This document shows, piece after piece, positions 1 to 7,956 of a DNA stretch of 64,000 bases. The position numbers and the translations under genes are program-made. The DNA is taken from NCBI RefSeq assembly GCF_006716425.1, contig NZ_VFOZ01000001.1, forward strand, positions 5,518,001 through 5,582,000, read 5' to 3'. The DNA is from Actinoallomurus bryophytorum. Its GTDB lineage: Bacteria > Actinomycetota > Actinomycetes > Streptosporangiales > Streptosporangiaceae. Each line of letters starts with the position of its first letter. The stretch's first letter is position 1. The notes under the pieces are model-generated. The model worked only from the letters and a program-made list of their open reading frames with translations. It did no database searches and was not told where the DNA came from.

Positions 1-1
1 G

Positions 2-187
2 GACTATCCGGCCGGGCCGCTCGGCGGCGCCCTCCGCTGTGGCGCCGGATCGGTCGGCGCCGGCGAGGCGACCGCCTGCGCGTGGGCCGATTCCTCCACG
101 GTGGGCATGTTGATCGAGACGGGCGGCAGCGGTGCCCCGGCGCTCGCGAAGACGACCCTCGACCTGCGGAACGCCGCCGAGCACTGA
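2..187 (+). CDS. C-terminal end of a membrane/secreted protein (partial)
   Basis: Open from the window edge to TGA at 185-187, reading in the frame that begins at base 2. The visible 61 residues contain two cysteines about 13 residues apart (RCGAGSVGAGEATACAW) followed by a small-residue stretch (ADSSTVGMLIE), a pattern I associate with actinobacterial hypothetical membrane or secreted proteins encoded just upstream of nadD. The function is not recognisable from this fragment. The 5' part lies outside the window. Confidence 0.6.
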   Translation, partial: DYPAGPLGGALRCGAGSVGAGEATACAWADSSTVGMLIETGGSGAPALAKTTLDLRNAAEH

Positions 188-240
188 TTTCACGGGGGGC
201 GAGCCGCGCGTTCGTCGGTGCCGCTGGTTAGGGTCGCGCC

Positions 241-846
241 ATGAGCACCGATGGGGGGCGGCGTCGCCTCGGGGTCATGGGTGGCACGTTCGATCCCATC
301 CACAACGGGCACCTGGTGGCCGCGAGCGAGGTCGCGCACCTGTTCGCCCTGGATGAGGTCGTCTTCGTGCCGACCGGGCAGCCGTGGATGAAGGAAGGGC
401 GTAAGACGTCCGCGGCGGAGGACCGCTACCTGATGACGGTGATCGCGACCGCCTCCAACCCGGCTTTCTCGGTCAGCCGCGTTGACATCGAGCGACCCGG
501 GAAGACCTACACCATCGACACGTTGCGGGAGATGCGCGAAATACACGGGCCTGACGTCGAGTTGTTCTTCATCACCGGCGCCGACGCTCTGTCGGAGATC
601 TTGTCCTGGCGTGACGCGGATGAGCTCTTCAACCTCGCGCATTTCATAGGCTGTACCCGACCGGGCCACAACCTCACCGATCCAGGCCTGCCTGGTGGCG
701 GCGTGAGCCTGGTCGAGGTGCCCGCATTGGCGATCTCCTCGACCGAGTGCCGCGAACGGGTACGGGCCGGGGAACCGGTGTGGTATTTGGTGCCAGACGG
801 AATCGTGCAGTACATCAATAAACGAGGGCTTTATCGTGACAGCTAA
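241..846 (+). CDS. nadD: Nicotinate-nucleotide adenylyltransferase
   Basis: A 201-residue cytoplasmic enzyme that joins ATP and nicotinate mononucleotide to form deamido-NAD in NAD biosynthesis. The N-terminal nucleotidyltransferase motif [11 protein letters not shown] is at about residues 14-24, and the second signature ISSTECRE is at about 165-172. The length is normal for the family. It is followed 36 bp later by rsfS in the same direction, the usual actinobacterial order nadD-rsfS-phosphatase-tRNA-Ala. The ATG at 241 gives a complete N-terminus. Function is assigned from family motifs. Confidence 0.96.
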   Translation: MSTDGGRRRLGVMGGTFDPIHNGHLVAASEVAHLFALDEVVFVPTGQPWMKEGRKTSAAEDRYLMTVIATASNPAFSVSRVDIERPGKTYTIDTLREMREIHGPDVELFFITGADALSEILSWRDADELFNLAHFIGCTRPGHNLTDPGLPGGGVSLVEVPALAISSTECRERVRAGEPVWYLVPDGIVQYINKRGLYRDS

Positions 847-882
847 CGGTAAGACCCTCGCAGGGAGGAACACGACAGCATC

Positions 883-1290
883 GTGACCGCATCCGACAGG
901 GCCAACCAGCTGGTCCAGATCGCCGCCGACGCCGCGGCGGAAAAGCTGGCCGAGAACATCATCGCCTACGACGTGAGCGAGCAGCTCATCATCACGGACG
1001 CCTTCCTCCTCTGCTCGGCCGCCAACGACCGGCAGGTACGCGCCATCGTCGACGAGATCGAAAAGCGCCTTCGCGAGGACGCGGACGTCAAGCCCAACCG
1101 GCGGGAGGGCGAGCGCGAGGGACGCTGGGTGCTCCTCGACTACGCGGACATCATCGTGCACATCCAGCACGAGGAGGACCGGGTCTACTACGCCCTGGAA
1201 CGTCTCTGGAAGGACTGCCCGGAGATGGACCTGCCGGCCGGCATCAACGCCCACGCGTCCCAGCGCGTACGCGCCGGAGAGGGGCAGTGA
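883..1290 (+). CDS. rsfS: Ribosomal silencing factor RsfS
   Basis: A 135-residue member of the Iojap/RsfS/DUF143 family, which binds ribosomal protein L14 and blocks joining of the 30S and 50S subunits during starvation. The conserved core is visible: an N-terminal helix (LVQIAADAAAEKLAENI), the strand AYDVSEQLIITDAFLLCSA, and DWVLLDYAD-like and VIVHIQHEEDRVYY-like segments (here WVLLDYADIIVHIQHEEDRVYYALERLW). The GTG start at 883 is preceded by a good ribosome-binding site (AGGGAGGA near 862-869). Probably co-transcribed with nadD. Confidence 0.95.
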   Translation: MTASDRANQLVQIAADAAAEKLAENIIAYDVSEQLIITDAFLLCSAANDRQVRAIVDEIEKRLREDADVKPNRREGEREGRWVLLDYADIIVHIQHEEDRVYYALERLWKDCPEMDLPAGINAHASQRVRAGEGQ

Positions 1291-1491
1291 GCCGGCCGCG
1301 CGTGAGCGGGCGCGTGTCGTGGCCGGGGCGATCGTCCCGGCACACCTCGGCGCCGTACGGCCCGGGCACGTGCGTGCGGATGTGCGGGCCCGGAGCGGGT
1401 CGATGAACAAGCGACGTGGAGGTCGAGCTGTGGTGGCATCGGGGGCCGGCCGGAGGCGTCGCGTACGCCGTGTTCGCGCGGAGATGGGCCG

Positions 1492-2127
1492 ATGAGCAAG
1501 TCACGCAAGATCGTGCTCTGGCGCCACGGTCAGACCACCTGGAACGTCGAGCGCCGTTTCCAGGGCACGACCGACATCCCGCTCGACGAGACGGGCGTCG
1601 AACAGGCGGCACGCTCCGCGCGGCTCCTGGCCGCCCTGGCCCCGACCGCGATCGTCTCGTCGCCGCTGCGGCGCGCGGCCGCGACCGCACAGGCGCTGAG
1701 CGAGGTCACCGGCCTGACCGTGACCCACGACCCCGACCTGATCGAGCGCGGCGGCGGAGCCTGGGAGGGCCTCACCAACCAGGAGATCCGCGCCCGATAC
1801 CCGGGAGAGCACGCCATCTGGCAGCCGCCGGGCGGCGAGACCGCGGAGGAGGTCGCCAAGCGCTTCGCCGAGGCCCTGGAGCGCGCACTCGAACACCTCC
1901 CTGACGGCGGCCCGCTCGTCGTCGTGAGCCACGGCGCCGCCGTGCGCATCGGCATGCTGAACTGGCTGGGCTTCCCGGAGGAGCTGTGGGGCCGCTTCGG
2001 CGGCCTGTCCAACTGCTCCTGGTCCGTGCTGGAAGAGGGCCGCCTGGGCTGGCGCCTGGTCGAGCACAACGCGGGCACTCTGCCCGAACCGGTACTCAGT
2101 GACGACCGTGCCGCGAGTGACACCTGA
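1492..2127 (+). CDS. Histidine phosphatase family protein (phosphoglycerate mutase-like)
   Basis: A 211-residue protein of the histidine phosphatase superfamily. The phosphohistidine motif LWRHGQTTWN is at residues 9-18 with H12 as nucleophile. The second catalytic histidine is in VVVSHGAAVRIG, about residue 145. A Glu-containing segment (IERGGGAWEGL) supplies the usual acid. In actinobacteria this gene regularly follows rsfS and is annotated as a phosphoglycerate mutase homologue. The true substrate cannot be read from sequence, and glucosyl-3-phosphoglycerate or broad phosphatase activity is possible. A 200-bp gap separates it from rsfS, so it may have its own promoter. Confidence 0.9.
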   Translation: MSKSRKIVLWRHGQTTWNVERRFQGTTDIPLDETGVEQAARSARLLAALAPTAIVSSPLRRAAATAQALSEVTGLTVTHDPDLIERGGGAWEGLTNQEIRARYPGEHAIWQPPGGETAEEVAKRFAEALERALEHLPDGGPLVVVSHGAAVRIGMLNWLGFPEELWGRFGGLSNCSWSVLEEGRLGWRLVEHNAGTLPEPVLSDDRAASDT

Positions 2128-2204
2128 GCCGGTTCGCGATTACAGGTCTGGTCGTCAGGTCCGATACACTGGCGGGGCGTCGCAGGGACACCTGATTGAC
2201 GTGC

Positions 2205-2277
2205 GGGGCTATGGCGCAGTTGGTAGCGCGCCTCCATGGCATGGAGGAGGTCTGGGGTTCGAATCCCCATAGCTCCA
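2205..2277 (+). tRNA. tRNA-Ala (anticodon GGC)
   Basis: A full 73-nt cloverleaf. The acceptor arm is GGGGCTA with TAGCTCC (one G-T pair). The D arm is GCGC/GCGC around AGTTGGTA. The anticodon stem CCTCC/GGAGG encloses the loop ATGGCAT, giving anticodon GGC for alanine codon GCC. The T arm is TGGGG-TTCGAAT-CCCCA, with discriminator A at 2277. CCA is not encoded. Its position downstream of the histidine-phosphatase gene is the conserved actinobacterial arrangement. Confidence 0.98.
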
Positions 2278-2286
2278 CGCGACTTG

Positions 2287-2318
2287 GACGCCCTATGCCC
2301 TTTCGGGCTTGGGGCGTC
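2287..2318 (+). terminator. Hairpin terminator after tRNA-Ala
   Basis: Arms GACGCCC (2287-2293) and GGGCGTC (2312-2318) pair, and inside them GCCC pairs with GGGC around TTTC. The hairpin begins 10 bases after the tRNA 3' end and is followed by a short T-rich stretch (GCTTTC). It most likely ends tRNA transcription. Confidence 0.75.
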
Positions 2319-2332
2319 GCTTTCATGTTGGC

Positions 2333-2381
2333 CCAGGGGGCGACCCCCTGGAACCCCCGATGTGGGGGGCTTCGCCCCCCA
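2333..2381. repeat. Twin GC-rich inverted repeats downstream of tRNA-Ala
   Basis: Two perfect hairpins in tandem: CCAGGGGG (2333-2340) with CCCCCTGG (2344-2351) around CGA, and TGGGGGGC (2363-2370) with GCCCCCCA (2374-2381) around TTC. They lie beyond the tRNA terminator and code for nothing. They look like REP-type extragenic elements. From 2382 to 2678 I see no gene or further convincing element. Confidence 0.7.
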
Positions 2382-2678
2382 CGCCCCCCGGTGGGCTGGG
2401 GTCGGTTGAGAGCACTTTTGTTGGTTTGACGGCGTTGTTCTTCCATGGCTCGTTGGAGCGGTGGACGGCGGCGCCGTTTTGTGTTTCACCTTTGGTGGCG
2501 GTGGCGTTGCTACATGAGTGAGATGTGGACCGCACGAGCCCACACCATTGCACCCGTCGCCAGAACACTGATCGCCTTCGACCACATCGGAACCACCCGT
2601 CTGGCGAACCTGCACTGAACGACACGACCGTTCTCACCACCGGGTCCGGGGGGCTTCCCTGAAACGGCCGGCGGAGTG

Positions 2679-3263
2679 TCAGACGTGGGGGTGGGGATCG
2701 TCGTTCAGGCGGGCGTGCAGGTGCATGTCGTGCCAGCCGTCGGCGTGCAATCCCTCGCCTCGTTTCGTCCCTTCGTGCGTGTAGCCGGCGTTGACCGCGA
2801 CGCGGCAGGAGGCCGAGTTCAGCGTCGAGTGCGCGAGTTCGACCCGGTGAAGCCGGAGCTGTTCGAAGGCCCACGTGCTCAGCGCGCACAGAGCCCGCGT
2901 CGCCACGCGCCGGCCGCGCGCCGCGGGTAGGACCCAGTAGGACACTTCCCCGCTGCCATCGGGGAGGTTCAGCCGGCGCAGGCTGATCTGTCCGAGCAGA
3001 CCGGAAGTACCCGCGATGGCCCAGCCGCCCCCACTCTCCCCAGCCCATCGGCCAGGCCACGAGTCGATCCACGCCCGGGCCTCATCCTCGGTCATCGACC
3101 GCACGTGCCAGCGCCGGATGCCCGGATCGGAGTAAGCCTGCGCGACAGCGGGCGCGTCCGCGGCCTGCCAGGGCCGCAGCACGAGATCTCCCGATTCCAG
3201 AACCGGCTGACACGACCGCGCGAGACTACCGGGCACGACGACCGGACCAGTGAGCTGCGGCAC
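2679..3263 (-). CDS. GNAT family N-acetyltransferase
   Basis: A GNAT-fold acetyltransferase of about 194 residues, of the RimJ/RimL-like group that acetylates N-termini or small-molecule amines with acetyl-CoA. The start LESGDLVLRPWQAADAPAVAQAYSDP is typical of this group. The acetyl-CoA loop is represented by LPAARGRRVATRALCALSTWAF, followed by RVELAHSTLNSASCRVAVNAGYTHEG. The frame extends upstream only to TTG/GTG codons. I chose GTG at 3263 because it leaves a short N-terminal extension, and the start is uncertain. The substrate is unknown. It stands alone on the minus strand. Confidence 0.85.
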   Translation of the reverse strand: MPQLTGPVVVPGSLARSCQPVLESGDLVLRPWQAADAPAVAQAYSDPGIRRWHVRSMTEDEARAWIDSWPGRWAGESGGGWAIAGTSGLLGQISLRRLNLPDGSGEVSYWVLPAARGRRVATRALCALSTWAFEQLRLHRVELAHSTLNSASCRVAVNAGYTHEGTKRGEGLHADGWHDMHLHARLNDDPHPHV

Positions 3264-3329
3264 CTCGCCATTATCGCCACGACACCCACCCGGCACTACC
3301 GGCCCCAACCCACGAGCCGCGTCGGGCTC

Positions 3330-3938
3330 TCATGCCGGTCGGTCCGGTGTGCGGGCCAGGGAGCTCAGCAGGAGTTCCGCCTCGGCGGCCACGACCGGGA
3401 GTGCGCGGGCGGGGTCGTCGGATCGGGCGAGGAGCATTCCCGCCTCGCACAGTGCGCCGAAGATCAGCTGGGACCGGGCGGTCAGGTCTCCGTCGATGAC
3501 GTTGCCGTCCACCGCGGCGGCGCGTATGCCCTCGGTCAGGACCCGGAGGGTGTGCGCGTACTCGATCTCGCGTACCGCCTCCCAGCCGAGGACGGACGGG
3601 CCGTCCAGCAGCACGATCCGGCGGAAGGCCGGGTCGAGGCAGTGTCCGAGGAAGGTCCGGCAGCCTCGCACCAGCGCGGACCAGGAGTCGGGTTCCTCAC
3701 CGGCGGCACGCTCGAGCGCGGCGGAGATCTGCCGCTGCTCGTGGATGAAGACTCGCCGGAACAGCGCCGCCTTGTTGCCGAAGTGGTGGTAGGCCGCGCC
3801 CTTGGTCACTCCGGCCGCCGCGGCGACCGTCTCGATCGAGGTGGCGGCGTAGCCGTCCCGGCCGAAGAGATCCCGCGCCGCGGAGACGAGCTTGGACGAC
3901 GTCGCGTCCGAACGCTCGGCCTGAGTACGGCGAGCCAT
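3330..3938 (-). CDS. TetR family transcriptional regulator
   Basis: A 202-residue one-component repressor. An N-terminal helix-turn-helix is clear (DLFGRDGYAATSIETVAAAAGVTKGAAYHHFGNKAALFRRVF, about residues 20-60), followed by a divergent ligand domain. The ATG at 3938 was chosen because it has a strong ribosome-binding site (AAGGGGGG at about 3944-3951); an in-frame upstream start at 3989 would run through the divergent promoter. It is transcribed away from the two NAD-binding-fold enzymes at 4017-5920 and is their probable regulator. Confidence 0.9.
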   Translation of the reverse strand: MARRTQAERSDATSSKLVSAARDLFGRDGYAATSIETVAAAAGVTKGAAYHHFGNKAALFRRVFIHEQRQISAALERAAGEEPDSWSALVRGCRTFLGHCLDPAFRRIVLLDGPSVLGWEAVREIEYAHTLRVLTEGIRAAAVDGNVIDGDLTARSQLIFGALCEAGMLLARSDDPARALPVVAAEAELLLSSLARTPDRPA

Positions 3939-3972
3939 CTCGTCCCCCCTTGACAGGACATTGGGGTCGAAC

Positions 3973-4008
3973 ATACGTTCGTATCCCAAGTTACATACTC
4001 ACGGTATG
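3973..4008. promoter_or_regulatory. Two operator-like inverted repeats in the TetR divergent promoter
   Basis: ATACG-TT-CGTAT spans 3973-3984 and CATAC-TCACG-GTATG spans 3994-4008. They sit 35-70 bp upstream of the TetR start at 3938 and just before the gene starting at 4017. TetR proteins typically bind such palindromes next to their own gene, so this is the likely operator region. That is inferred from position and symmetry. Confidence 0.55.
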
Positions 4009-4016
4009 GAAGTGGA

Positions 4017-5036
4017 ATGGCCATGACCGCACCACCCATCGCAATCTACGGCGCGAACGGGCACACCGGACGCCTCGTGGCCGCCGAGCTGCTCTCACGG
4101 GGCCAGGAGGTCGTGCTGGCGGGACGCGACGACGCGGCGCTGCGGGCGATGGCCGGCGAGCTCGGCTCCCGCGCCCACCTCGCACGCCTGGACGACCCGG
4201 CGTCCCTGCGCGCGCTCGCGGAGAGCGCCGCCGTGCTGATCCACTGTGCGGGCCCCTTCTCCGTGACGGGTGCCCCCGTCGCCTCGGCGGCGGCGGAAGC
4301 CGGCTGCCACTACATCGACCACGCCGTCGAGCCGCACCACGTCAAGCACGTGTTCGAGACGTACCAGGAGCCGGCGCGGCGTACGGGAGCCATCATGATC
4401 CCCGGGCTGAGCTTCTACGGCGGCGTGGGAGACCTGCTCGCCGGTGCGGTGACCGAGGGCATGACCGGCATCGACCGGGTGACGGTCGCGTACGCGGTGA
4501 GCGGCTGGCGGATGACCACCGGGGCCCTGAACACGGCTCGGCAGCTGTTCGCCGAGACCGAGCGGATCAGCTTCTCCGACGGCGTCCTCCGGATGGGCTA
4601 CGTGGAGCCGCGCAACGTGGTGTTCCCGTTCCCGCCGCCCATCGGGCCCCGGACGATGATCGCGCCCATTCCCTTCCCCGAGGCCGTCACCGTTCCCCGC
4701 CACGTCCCCGCCCGCGAGGTCGAGGCGATGCTGACCGCCAGGACCTTCGAGGAGGAGCGGGTCTTCGACAGCGAGGACGCCGATGCCGAGACACGGGCGC
4801 AGACCGACTTCACCGTCGCCGTCCAGGCGATCGCGGAGCACGGCGGCCGTGCGGGTCAGGTGAGCGGGCACGACCTCTGGCGGGCGGGCGCGCTGGCCTC
4901 GGTGGAGGCGGCCCTGCGGCTGGCCTGCGGCGAGGCCCCGGCCAAGGGCGGTGTCCTCAGCGCCGGCGAGGCGTTCCCGGCCGAGCCCTTCCTGCGCGTG
5001 CTCGAGCGCCGCGGCGCCTTCACCGTCACCCTGTGA
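4017..5036 (+). CDS. Saccharopine dehydrogenase-like NAD(P)-binding oxidoreductase
   Basis: A 339-residue protein with an N-terminal Rossmann fold. The dinucleotide loop is IAIYGANGHTGRLVAAELLSRG (residues 8-29), followed by LAGRDDAALRAM and CAGPFSVTGAPVASAAAEAGCHYID, which matches the saccharopine dehydrogenase/trans-acting enoyl reductase family. Many members reduce enoyl or keto groups, but the substrate here is unknown. The start could be ATG 4017 or ATG 4023. It is transcribed divergently from a TetR gene and is followed 20 bp later by an NmrA-like gene, probably as one operon. Confidence 0.85.
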   Translation: MAMTAPPIAIYGANGHTGRLVAAELLSRGQEVVLAGRDDAALRAMAGELGSRAHLARLDDPASLRALAESAAVLIHCAGPFSVTGAPVASAAAEAGCHYIDHAVEPHHVKHVFETYQEPARRTGAIMIPGLSFYGGVGDLLAGAVTEGMTGIDRVTVAYAVSGWRMTTGALNTARQLFAETERISFSDGVLRMGYVEPRNVVFPFPPPIGPRTMIAPIPFPEAVTVPRHVPAREVEAMLTARTFEEERVFDSEDADAETRAQTDFTVAVQAIAEHGGRAGQVSGHDLWRAGALASVEAALRLACGEAPAKGGVLSAGEAFPAEPFLRVLERRGAFTVTL

Positions 5037-5056
5037 CACCTGGCCGAGGAGAGACG

Positions 5057-5920
5057 ATGGAACCCATACTCGTCACGGGGGCTGCGGGCGGCCGGCAGGG
5101 GTCGACGGGCCGGCACGTCGTGCGCATGCTGCTCGAACGCGGCCAGACCGTACGGGCGTTCGTGCGTACGGACGACGCCAGGGCCGCCGAGCTGCGGGCG
5201 CTGGGCGCGGAGGTCGTCGTCGGCGATCTCCGGGAGATCAGCGATGTCATGCCGGCCGTACGAGGAGTGCGCCGGGCGTTCTTCACCTACCCGGTGACCG
5301 GCGGAATGCTCGACGCCACGGCCGTCTTCGTCGCCGCGGCCCGGCAGGAAGGGCTGGAGCGGGTGGTCGACGTGTCACAGCTCGCCGCCGACCCCGAGGC
5401 CGGCACCCCCCACATGCGCCGGCACTGGGTGTCGGAGCAGGTGTTCGACCGGGCCGGTGTGGGCGCGGTCCACCTGCGCGCGGCGGTGTTCTTCGAGAAT
5501 CTGGCCGTCCTGGCAGAGGCGGGCGGCGGGCGTGAGCTGGCGCTTCCACTCGGGTCTCACGAGACCGTGCTCCCGCTGGTCGCGGGGGCCGACGTGGCGC
5601 GGGTGGCGACGGGCCTGCTCACCGGCCCGGGTGGCGAGGTGGACCCGATCTGCCGGCTGACCGGCGAGATCATGACCATCGGCGAGGCCGCGCGTGCGCT
5701 CGGGGGAGGGCTGGTCTACGTCGAGCAGGACCCGTCTGAGTGGCGGCTCAGGGCGATGGCGGTCTACGGCGACGCCGTCGTCGTGGAGCACCTGTCCCAT
5801 CTGTGGGAGCTCTTCCGGATCATCGGAGGCCACCATGACCTCTACGAGGTGACCGAGGCGATCGAACGCCTCGGCGGACGCCCGCCGCAGACCCTGCGCG
5901 AGTTCGCCCGCCCGCGCTGA
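5057..5920 (+). CDS. NmrA/atypical SDR family NAD(P)-binding protein
   Basis: A 287-residue atypical short-chain dehydrogenase. The nucleotide loop is LVTGAAGGRQGSTGRHVVRMLLERG (residues 5-29), slightly longer than the usual GATGxxG. It is followed by VRAFVRTDDARAAELRALGAEVVVGDL, which fits an NADP-preferring NmrA-like protein. The C-terminal part includes LTGEIMTIGEAARALG, as in NAD(P)H azoreductase/NmrA homologues. Members act as redox sensors or quinone/enone reductases. The ATG at 5057 has GAGGAGAG just upstream. Likely co-transcribed with the preceding gene under the TetR regulator. Confidence 0.87.
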   Translation: MEPILVTGAAGGRQGSTGRHVVRMLLERGQTVRAFVRTDDARAAELRALGAEVVVGDLREISDVMPAVRGVRRAFFTYPVTGGMLDATAVFVAAARQEGLERVVDVSQLAADPEAGTPHMRRHWVSEQVFDRAGVGAVHLRAAVFFENLAVLAEAGGGRELALPLGSHETVLPLVAGADVARVATGLLTGPGGEVDPICRLTGEIMTIGEAARALGGGLVYVEQDPSEWRLRAMAVYGDAVVVEHLSHLWELFRIIGGHHDLYEVTEAIERLGGRPPQTLREFARPR

Positions 5921-5927
5921 GTCGGCC

Positions 5928-5933
5928 TTGACA
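5928..5933 (+). promoter_or_regulatory. TTGACA -35 element upstream of the galactanase gene
   Basis: A consensus TTGACA lies 21 bases before the GTG start at 5954. No good -10 hexamer is seen at the right distance, so the promoter is tentative. Confidence 0.3.
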
Positions 5934-5953
5934 CACTCGATCCGTCGGTCAGT

Positions 5954-7477
5954 GTGGTGGCTGTGACAAGTCGCGTCTTAGCCGGTTTCGTCCTCTTCGC
6001 GGCCCTGCTCGTCCCGGCCACCGAAGCCCGCGCGGACGTGTCCCGTGGCACGCCGACGGTGAATCTCGCCGTGACGGGGTCGGCGACCGCCGACACCACC
6101 ACCGGGGGAGGGCAGGCGGCGTCGGCCGCCGACGGCAACGCGGCGACCGCATGGTGTCCGGCCGGTCCCTCGGGGACGATCACGGTCGACCTGAAGCGCG
6201 CCCGCGCGCTGAGCGGGTTCGGGGTCACCCTGCTGGGCGACGTCCCGGCGGCCGTGACGATCGCGACCGCGACGGCTCCGGGCCGGTTCCGGGTGGTACG
6301 AGGCGGGGCGCACGCCGACGCCGGGGCGCCGGTCTGGTTCGCGGCGGCCGGATCGGCCAGGTGGGTGCGGCTGTCGGTGACCGGGGACGCGGGCCGTACG
6401 CCCTGCGTGGGCGAGCTGCGCGCCCTGGGACACGGGCCCCCGATCATCGTCGGAGACGACCTGTCGTTCGCCGTGCAGGAGGCGGCGGCCGGAGTCACCT
6501 ACACCGACCGTGGCCGCGTCGCGCCGCCGGAGCGGATCCTGGCCGGGCACGGCGCCGGCTACGTACGCCTGCGGCTGTGGGTGAACCCTCCCGCCGGATA
6601 CAGCGACCTGCCGTCCGTCCTGGCGATGGCGCGGCGAGCCAAGGCGGCGGGCATGCGGCTGCTGCTCGACCCGCACTACAGCGACTTCTGGGCCGATCCG
6701 CAGACGCAGTCCACCCCGCAGGCCTGGGCCGGCCAGGATCTGCCCGCCCTCGCGCGTACGGTCCGTGGCTACACGCGCGACGTCCTCGACCGGCTGCGCG
6801 CGCAGGGCACACCGGCGGACATGCTGCAGCTCGGCAACGAGATCCGGAACGGCATGCTGTGGCCGGCCGGGTCCGTCGACTGGACCGCGGACACGGGCTG
6901 GGACGCCCTGGGCACCCTGCTGCGCGCGGCGGCCGACGGCGCACGAGACGCCCGCGGCCCGACCCCCAGGCTCGTGGCCCACTTCGACCAGGGCGGCGAC
7001 AACGCGTGGAGCCGGTCGTTCTATGACCACCTCGTGGCGCAACGCGTGCCGTTCGACGTCATCGGGCTCTCCTACTATCCGTTCTGGCACGGCACGCTGT
7101 CCGACCTGCGCGCCAACCTGAACGACCTGGCCGTCCGGTACGACCGCGACGTGGCGGTGGTCGAGACCCAGTACGGCTGGACGCTGGACAACGGCGACCG
7201 GCTCGGCAACTTCCTGTGGCAGGCGTCCCAGCTCGTTCCCGGGTACCCCGCGAGCCCCGGCGGACAGCTCGCCTTCCTGTCCGACCTGCTGTCGACCGTC
7301 GCGGCGGTCCCGGACCACCACGGCGCCGGCGTCTTCTACTGGGCGCCGGAATGGGTCCCCGGCGTCGGCTGGGCGCCGGGCGAAGGCACGCCCAACGACA
7401 ACCTCACCCTTTTCGACTTCCAGGGCCGAGCCCTGTCCTCGGTCGACTTCGCGGACCCACTGCGCGCGACCAGATAG
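5954..7477 (+). CDS. Secreted GH53 arabinogalactan endo-beta-1,4-galactanase
   Basis: A 507-residue exported glycosidase that should cut beta-1,4-galactan side chains of pectin. A signal peptide covers about residues 1-27 (AGFVLFAALLVPATEARA). A discoidin-like beta domain, probably carbohydrate-binding, covers about 35-155. The GH53 barrel starts at IIVGDDLSFAVQEAAAGVTYTD. The acid/base is E296 in QLGNEIRNG and the nucleophile E404 in VVETQYGW. The C-terminal GVFYWAPEWVPG is also typical. The first of several GTG codons (5954) is used; 5963 is an alternative. It stands alone, with no sugar transporter beside it. Confidence 0.93.
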   Translation: MVAVTSRVLAGFVLFAALLVPATEARADVSRGTPTVNLAVTGSATADTTTGGGQAASAADGNAATAWCPAGPSGTITVDLKRARALSGFGVTLLGDVPAAVTIATATAPGRFRVVRGGAHADAGAPVWFAAAGSARWVRLSVTGDAGRTPCVGELRALGHGPPIIVGDDLSFAVQEAAAGVTYTDRGRVAPPERILAGHGAGYVRLRLWVNPPAGYSDLPSVLAMARRAKAAGMRLLLDPHYSDFWADPQTQSTPQAWAGQDLPALARTVRGYTRDVLDRLRAQGTPADMLQLGNEIRNGMLWPAGSVDWTADTGWDALGTLLRAAADGARDARGPTPRLVAHFDQGGDNAWSRSFYDHLVAQRVPFDVIGLSYYPFWHGTLSDLRANLNDLAVRYDRDVAVVETQYGWTLDNGDRLGNFLWQASQLVPGYPASPGGQLAFLSDLLSTVAAVPDHHGAGVFYWAPEWVPGVGWAPGEGTPNDNLTLFDFQGRALSSVDFADPLRATR

Positions 7478-7559
7478 GCGTGACAACCCGGTCGCATCGC
7501 GTACGGGCAGGGTGGCGGCCGCCCTTGGCGGCGGGGGGCCGCCGCCACCGTGGTGCCGA

Positions 7560-7862
7560 GGCTCTGGCGCCGCCGAACGCCAGGTCCGACCCGAACACCA
7601 CCGGCACCACGTCCATCGCGACCTCGTCCACGAGCCCGGCGGCGAGGATCTGGCCGCCCACGTCGCCGGCGTTCACGCTGATGGTCCGCTCCCCGGCGAG
7701 CTCCTGGGCCTTGTCGATCGCAGCCGTCACGTCATCGGCGAAATGGCAGGACGCCTCGGGGTGCCAGCCCACGGGCTTGGCCGGTGGGACACCACGACAC
7801 CAATCGTGGAGTGGCCCGACGTCGTCGTTCTCGTCGGCGATGAAGCCGTCCACCGACACCAC
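7560..7862 (-). pseudogene. Dihydrofolate reductase/RibD-C family remnant
   Basis: On the minus strand the frame reads VVSVDGFIADENDDVGPLHDW, then DDVTAAIDKAQELAGERTISVNAGDVGGQILAAGLVDEVAMDVVPVVFGSDLAFGG. These are the N-terminal and central-to-C-terminal blocks of the RibD C-terminal/DHFR-like reductases found beside many actinobacterial regulators. The middle of the domain is missing, no start codon lies at the right place and the C-terminus runs into unrelated sequence. It is read as a decayed gene with an internal deletion. Confidence 0.7.
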
Positions 7863-7864
7863 GT

Positions 7865-7927
7865 TGTGAGCCCGATCTCGTCGTAGTGGCGCAGAGTCCG
7901 TGACGTCACCCCGGACCATGATCACTG
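7865..7927 (-). pseudogene. MerR-type helix-turn-helix fragment
   Basis: In a frame offset from the reductase remnant, the minus strand reads MTSRTLRHYDEIGLT, the recognition-helix and wing signature of MerR-family regulators (usually VTSRTLRHYDEIGLL). Only about 15-20 residues survive before the sequence passes directly into the reductase remnant. This looks like a deletion junction that joined the start of a merR gene to the start of a neighbouring gene. Confidence 0.6.
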
Positions 7928-7956
7928 TGCCCACGGGCTCTCCTCGAGCTCGCTCG

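Noticed and set aside
2096-2446. Open frames on both strands across the tRNA-Ala gene
   Set aside because: They translate the tRNA and its hairpins (for example WGFEPQTSSMPWRRATNCAIAP on the minus strand), a well-known annotation artefact.
3950-5056. Long plus-strand frame joined to the NmrA-like gene
   Set aside because: The upstream 1.1 kb is an out-of-frame Arg/Gly-rich shadow of the saccharopine dehydrogenase-like gene; the real start with a ribosome-binding site is ATG 5057.
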